DNA from: Sphagnum compactum
Taxonomy: Eukaryota > Bryophyta > Sphagnopsida > Sphagnales
Assembly (NCBI GenBank): GCA_965153455.1
Contig: OZ234500.1
Location: forward strand, 6,882,001 to 6,946,000
DNA: 64,000 bases
Direction of reading: 5' to 3'
How positions within the stretch are numbered: the first letter of the stretch is position 1; every line of letters begins with the position of its first letter. Shown piece by piece: positions 59,230 through 64,000 of this stretch. A program made the position numbers and the translations under genes. Under the pieces are notes generated by a model, which did not search any database, was not told the DNA's origin, and saw only the letters and a program-made list of their open reading frames with translations.

Positions 59230-59525
59230 TTTTTGGTCGGTGTTTCTGTTTTTGGCGAATTTTTACATCTTCACAACAAAAGCAAAGCCAGTGCAACAAA
59301 TGCAAAGGGTTTTCTATTTTTTTTGAAAAAAATGACCGAAAATCGCCACATTATGAGGATTTCTTTTGAATTTTCCATATTTGGACAATAGTTCCTACCA
59401 TGGCACCAAAATGTAGCATGATTCCTAAACTGTTCTACTTCCTCTTTGACCTGCAGCCAAAATTGGCTAAGTCCTCTTGTGAATGATCACCAGAGCACCT
59501 GCCTCACAAAATTGGGAAAAAAGAA
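59230..59525 (+). repeat. Dispersed repeat copy 2
   Basis: This shares with 60080-60365 a series of blocks: GGCGAATTTTTAC/GGTGGATTTTTGCC, a GCAAAGG...TTTT block and GCCATATTT-type text. Next come ATTCCTAAACTGTTCTACTT/ATTCTTAAATATTTCTACTT, GACCTGCAGCCAAAATTGGC and CCTCTTG..GATGA. It ends in ACAAAATTGGGAAAAAAGAA. Confidence 0.7.
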
Positions 59526-59797
59526 CAGTGCTGGTCTCACACTGGCTCATAGAAGTCATTTACCAAAATTTATTTATACTGTATCAACAGCTGTTCCCTA
59601 GTATTCTGCAATTAAGTGAATAAAAATCTTGTGGTCTTTTAAAACAAATAAGAAACATGAACCAGGTGAAAAAGAAAATTATTCACATGTACATTAGAAT
59701 GCACAATGTTTAGTTTTGCAAGCTAACAAGATATCAACCATTGGATGCTCCTTGAAAGCAAACTTAATTCTTGAATTTAGGGTTTAATTCTGGGCAA

Positions 59798-59983
59798 AAA
59801 AAGGGATAAATCTATTTTAGTTTAAGCAGTTGCGTGTTGGACTTGGGCACCAAGTGTTGTATGAAAGTCATCTATTCGTGTTCTTAGTCAAAAAAGGGAT
59901 AAATCTATTTTAGTTTAAGCAGTTGCGGGTTGGACTTGGGCATCAAGTGTTGTATGAGAGTCATCTATTCGTGTTCTTAGTCA
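59798..59983. repeat. 93-bp tandem duplication
   Basis: Two copies (59798-59890 and 59891-59983) of a unit starting AAAAGGGATAAATCTATTTT differ at about three positions, so this is a recent duplication. Confidence 0.95.
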
Positions 59984-60079
59984 AATGGGTAGATTTCAAT
60001 ACAGCGTTCTGTCATGACGTTTACAACGTATATTGAATCAATATAATGCACAATAAAAATTTGATAATCATTGTTTTTC

Positions 60080-60365
60080 CTTTCTGGTGGATTTTTGCCA
60101 CTTGGCTACCCCAAAAAATTTAGTGTGACTCATGCAAAGGACTTTTGTGAAAAAGATGTGGCACAATCACCAGATTTTGAGAGATTTTTTTCTCTGAATT
60201 GCCATATTTAAATGTTAAAGGTTCCATCAGATTGAAAAAATATAATAGGATTCTTAAATATTTCTACTTTCCTCTCTAACCTGTACCCAAATTTGGCTAA
60301 TTCCTCTTGCAGATGATTGTGGGTGTGACTACATCACAAAATTGGAAAAAAGAAAAACGACTAAT
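60080..60365 (+). repeat. Dispersed repeat copy 3
   Basis: This is similar in order and orientation to 59230-59525, about 850 bp upstream, and more weakly to 47980-48165. Neither ends nor coding capacity are visible, so its class is unknown. Confidence 0.65.
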
Positions 60366-60369
60366 GGTA

Positions 60370-61735
60370 ATGTATGGGTTTGCTTAAAAATAAGTGTTTC
60401 TTTTTCTAATTTACATAGAAACTTAAGTACCTTCACTTTAATTATAAAAGTAACAATAAATGAGTTTTTCACCATGAAATTTTAAAACATATAAGTTAAA
60501 CGTTTGGAATCCACATATATTAATAAAATAATTTATGCCATTCATCTTAAATTATACAATATTTAAGATATTTCACATGCACATCAAGGTTATTTCTTCT
60601 AGTGAATTTTCACATTATTTCAAATTGGCATCAGGCGGTGTGAATATGTTGCTTAGATCAAAGGGTTCAAAATGAACCTATTTTATGCACCTGTGAATAA
60701 GTTAGGGTTAGGAACCAATGGAAAACTTTTTAAAAAGTCTTCCCTTTATCGTCACTATGACATGGAGCTTTAGAGGGATTGCAAAAAATTGTCATCACTA
60801 CCTCTTTGTAAAAAATGCAGATCACTAGCAAGTGGTCATTAATTTTCATCTTGTCGTTTTGTTATTTGATTTGCTTTCATACATTTTCATCTTCAAATCT
60901 TTCGTAGTTAGTTGTTTTTGTCTTTGCCTTTGTCATTACTTTCGTTCATGGGCAATGAACATTCAAAGCTTTGAATTACAAAGCTAAGAAATTTGGTTGT
61001 TTATGTTTTTCAAGTCTCACTAGATTCATTGCCAAACATTTTAAAGTTTTAATGATAGCCTTGGGCAATTACACCATGGCTTTGTGAAGAGGTCTAAGGG
61101 AGTTAAAAGTTTAAACTTTAAAGACTGTTGAAGGTTGAAACTTGAATTTAATGTGATGTGCATTATGATTTGTGAATTGTGATGGCATTGAGTGATGGTG
61201 TTGACAACTTGTCACTTCAGTTGTTGTTATTTGTGTAATTTGCAAGCTTAGAAGATTCAAGTTTAAAACTAGGTTCATTAAACTCAAAACAATTCATGTT
61301 CATTTTCTTCCCTATAAATTTGAATATTGATGAGATGTTTGCACCTTTTGACATAGTTTCATGTCAACTTTCAAGCTTCTCAAGTGTGTCTTTCATTGTA
61401 ATTATCCAATTTCACATTATCATTCAACAATTCTCCAAGTGTGTCTTGTTTCAATTTTCAACCTTTTGGGACATGGCACCTCCAATAGTTCCTCTACACA
61501 ACTTTAAATTTTGAACTTTCTTCAATTTTCAAATTTGTTTTGGAACCTTTGATGTTTCAAGCAATTGTGACTTTGATTGCCCTAAAAGCTCTTGTGATGT
61601 AGAATAATGTTTGCATTGTTCTGTTGAAAGCTCTAATGGTGGTCTTCAAATCAATCAAGAGGTTTTTGGCAATGTTGGTGTAATTCATGTTAATGCAATC
61701 CCTTTGATAAATACTACAAAAGCAACTGAAGTTGA
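60370..61735. other. No supported gene
   Basis: This is non-coding AT-rich DNA. The later part (60900-61735) may include the outer 5' region of hAT copy B. Confidence 0.4.
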
Positions 61736-61739
61736 GCTA

Positions 61740-63215
61740 TTTCCATGTCATGTAGATAGGCCTAAAAAGCTTGTAAATGATGTCAACTAGAAATTCCAAG
61801 AAATCTTGTTTGTGAAGATGTCTTGGGCAAAGGTTGTTTTCAATGATGTTGACATCCTAACTACAGTGTAGTGCATAATGTGCACAAAAATCTCATAGAA
61901 GGAAAAAACATTTGTTCCAAAATGAGATTCATTGGAAAAGCACATTATGAAAATTACATCCATAACCAAATTTTGAAAGTTGATAAAAACACCATGTGTA
62001 TAGTTATGGGTGTATGCACTCTAAGGTGGCTATTTTTTGGTGGATGCTCCATTCCCTGAAAGTCCATATGGTATTGTTGAAATTTTAATCTATTTTGATA
62101 TCATTAATTTAGTGGGGAATTACATGGTGGTTAATGAACTAAAAAACCCATATGAAAATAAGTCATTTTAAACAATTTTTCAGTGTACATGTTAAAAAAA
62201 TAAAAACTGAAATCCATCCAAAAATGATTATGATATGGACTTGTGAAAATATGGCTCATTTTAGGCCATTCAAAAGTCCATAACTTTTTTTTGGTTAATT
62301 TTTTTCTAGCAATTATTTTGCACACATGTTCTTTTTGTTTTAACATATCATATATTGAGTCCCTATAATCTATCCCAAATAAAATTCATACACAAAAATG
62401 CTTGTATATAGAGGCAGAAACAATAAACTAGTCCATATTTTTCAACTTCAAAAGTCCATTATTATATATTTTGTGTATATATATTGTAATTTTCTTTTAT
62501 AGATGTCTTCTTCTTCAAGTTGACAATCTAAATCTAGTAAAAAAATTGAAAAATTATTGTTTTTATGCCATGTTAATAGCATGTAAATGCATGCCATTCT
62601 ACAAAAAACTAAATTGTGACACAAAAAGTGAATCACCCTACCTTGCAACTACCTTTACATATGTTGCACTTACAATTGATGAAGTAGCTAATGTGGACAA
62701 TCAAAATTGGGTTTTAGTCCATCATGAATATTATGTGTTGAAAGATTGGTGACAAATTCCAATTTTGTTAATTATTGAACAAATTGTGGATGGCTCTTAT
62801 ATTTCAAACAATCTCACAAATGTTTTTATGCACTCTTTTAACAACCATTGAGGGATTTCAAAATGTGACATTATTAAACAAGACCATGTGCCATTCATTG
62901 TGGGTGTGCATTGCATGGTTGATTATGTTACAATTTGATAATGTTAAAAATCTCCAATTTGTTGACAATTACAAGCCTAGTTAGAAAACTTCATGTAATC
63001 TTTATATTCCTATTTTGCCAAAAGTTCAAAAACACACCTAAAGTTTATTAAATTATCCCAAATTATGCAAATAAAAGGAAATGAAATCCTACGCAATCTG
63101 AAGATGTGTTGGATTGCCATGTTATCACCCATGAAATGTTTTTTGAAACTATTTCTTAATGAAAATGGTAGTGGATTCACCATCACTTTGGTTGCCTCTA
63201 AACATGAATTATTTT
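61740..63215 (+). pseudogene. hAT-like transposase (copy B), undivided but decayed
   Basis: This is one plus-strand gene remnant in the order of plant hAT-related transposases. A start near 61790 reads KFQEILFVKMSWAKVVFND, with a cysteine pair (MCT) and SLEKH. The central part (about 62640-62860) reads LTIDEVANVDNQNWVLVHH, a VDG.Y.SNNLTNVFMHS block and FIVGVHCM. The C-terminal part (about 62980-63140) reads SLYSYFAKSSKTHLKFIKLS and KGNEILRNLKMCWIAMLSP. The enzyme family cuts and pastes DNA elements with 8-bp duplications. Stops and frame changes kill this copy. Copy A at 10.69-11.14 and 18.23-19.33 kb is a sister, split by the Gypsy element. Confidence 0.65.
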
Positions 63216-63219
63216 GTGA

Positions 63220-64000
63220 TGTGGAAATTATGTTATCTTTGACATATTTCATTCCCATGTTCATAAGAAGAAATTTTGTTCATTTTCACCCTCACCCATT
63301 GTAAATGCTATTTGATTTGATTACATTTCAATCACATTTGGCCATTTTAAGTTTACAAATGGCTTGTTGCACTAATTAATGGTCAATATTTCTTATAGTT
63401 GTAACATTCACTACATTGTTCACTTATGAGTATAATTTGGACCCTATTTTATTTTTAATCATTTAAAATTTCTTAAGTTGAAAATTAAAATAATCTTTAA
63501 CTTCATTTACACAATGTATAATAATGGGTTAATAGTTTTTTTGACATCTTTTCAACTATCAACATGGTACATGAATTGAACTATCCAATTTTATATGTTG
63601 AAAACATTGGTCATAAGTGAACAATTTTTTAATATATTACAATTTCTACATTTACATAAATTAATGTATGTTTTCCCATTTCTTATGTATGAATAAAATC
63701 ATGTTAATTTTTTTTAATTTTTAATTTTAATTAAATATTGTTTCTTTTATTTATTTTTATTAAATAATTAGCAAAAATTCTTTATTTCTTTTTTTTTACC
63801 ATGATTTAATATTTTTTTATAGTTTTTTCTATTACAAGTTTATTAAATATTCAAAGATGATTTTTTAATAAATTAAATAAATTAATGATTAAAAAATGGT
63901 GATCATAATGGTGACATCAACATTTTTTCAATTTTGTGGTGTTGCTCAAGTGGCAGTCATCCACAAGAAAATTTAATCATGTTTTGGTAATTATAAACCA
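63220..64000. other. AT-rich window end, no gene seen
   Basis: Long A/T runs fill this stretch; no open frame with a domain and no clear transposon end is present. Confidence 0.5.

Noticed and set aside
60588-60604. TTATTTCTTCTAGTG as the right end matching the CACTA terminus at 22442
   Set aside because: The match is about 13 bp and 38 kb away with no subterminal repeats, so it is more likely chance.

Overview
This window is nuclear DNA of a land plant: AT-rich, gene-poor and full of transposable elements. The evidence is plant-type spliced genes, plant transposon families, and a complete xyloglucan endotransglucosylase/hydrolase (XTH) gene with the usual plant four-exon layout. I cannot name the species. 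The degenerate transposons and XTH wording would fit a non-flowering plant such as a bryophyte, lycophyte or fern, but that is only an impression. There is no bacterial-style operon, CRISPR array or rRNA.

Layout. 0-2.7 kb holds a decayed LINE on the minus strand, split by a 151-bp CACTA-type MITE. 2.7-7.9 kb is mostly AT-rich, with a cluster of palindromic repeats at 5.3-5.6 kb. 8.0-10.2 kb is a dead PIF/Harbinger element: transposase on plus, Myb/trihelix-like partner on minus. 10.7-19.3 kb is a decayed hAT-like transposase gene cut in two by a young 6.07-kb Ty3/Gypsy chromovirus (11351-17422). That element has 267-bp LTRs differing at two positions and a perfect 5-bp target duplication. A second copy of the same hAT family lies at 61.7-63.2 kb without the insertion. 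20.7-31.3 kb is a nest of CACTA elements with tnp2 fragments and a 2.5-kb inner element. 32.9-38.0 kb carries two diverged, convergently oriented copies of an unrecognised small gene; one has an in-frame stop. 38.9-46.2 kb contains a 200-bp satellite, a decayed coiled-coil/zinc-finger gene, a palindromic minisatellite and a second Harbinger transposase fragment. 46-54 kb is mostly non-coding. 54.7-57.8 kb holds the XTH gene, the only clearly functional conserved host gene seen. The rest is dispersed repeats and AT-rich DNA.

The most interesting signals are two. (1) The chromovirus has no recognisable tRNA primer site. Instead, the 10 nt next to its 5' LTR are exactly complementary to 10 nt of the LTR lying where the transcript should start, about 33 nt after a TATA box. 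This is the arrangement of self-priming Tf1/sushi-type elements. It also has gag and pol in a -1 frame relation. (2) The small gene pair at 33.9 and 37.6-38.0 kb defines a conserved protein block I cannot match to a known family. All three premature stops in pol, and the one in the small gene pair, can be explained by C-to-T transitions.
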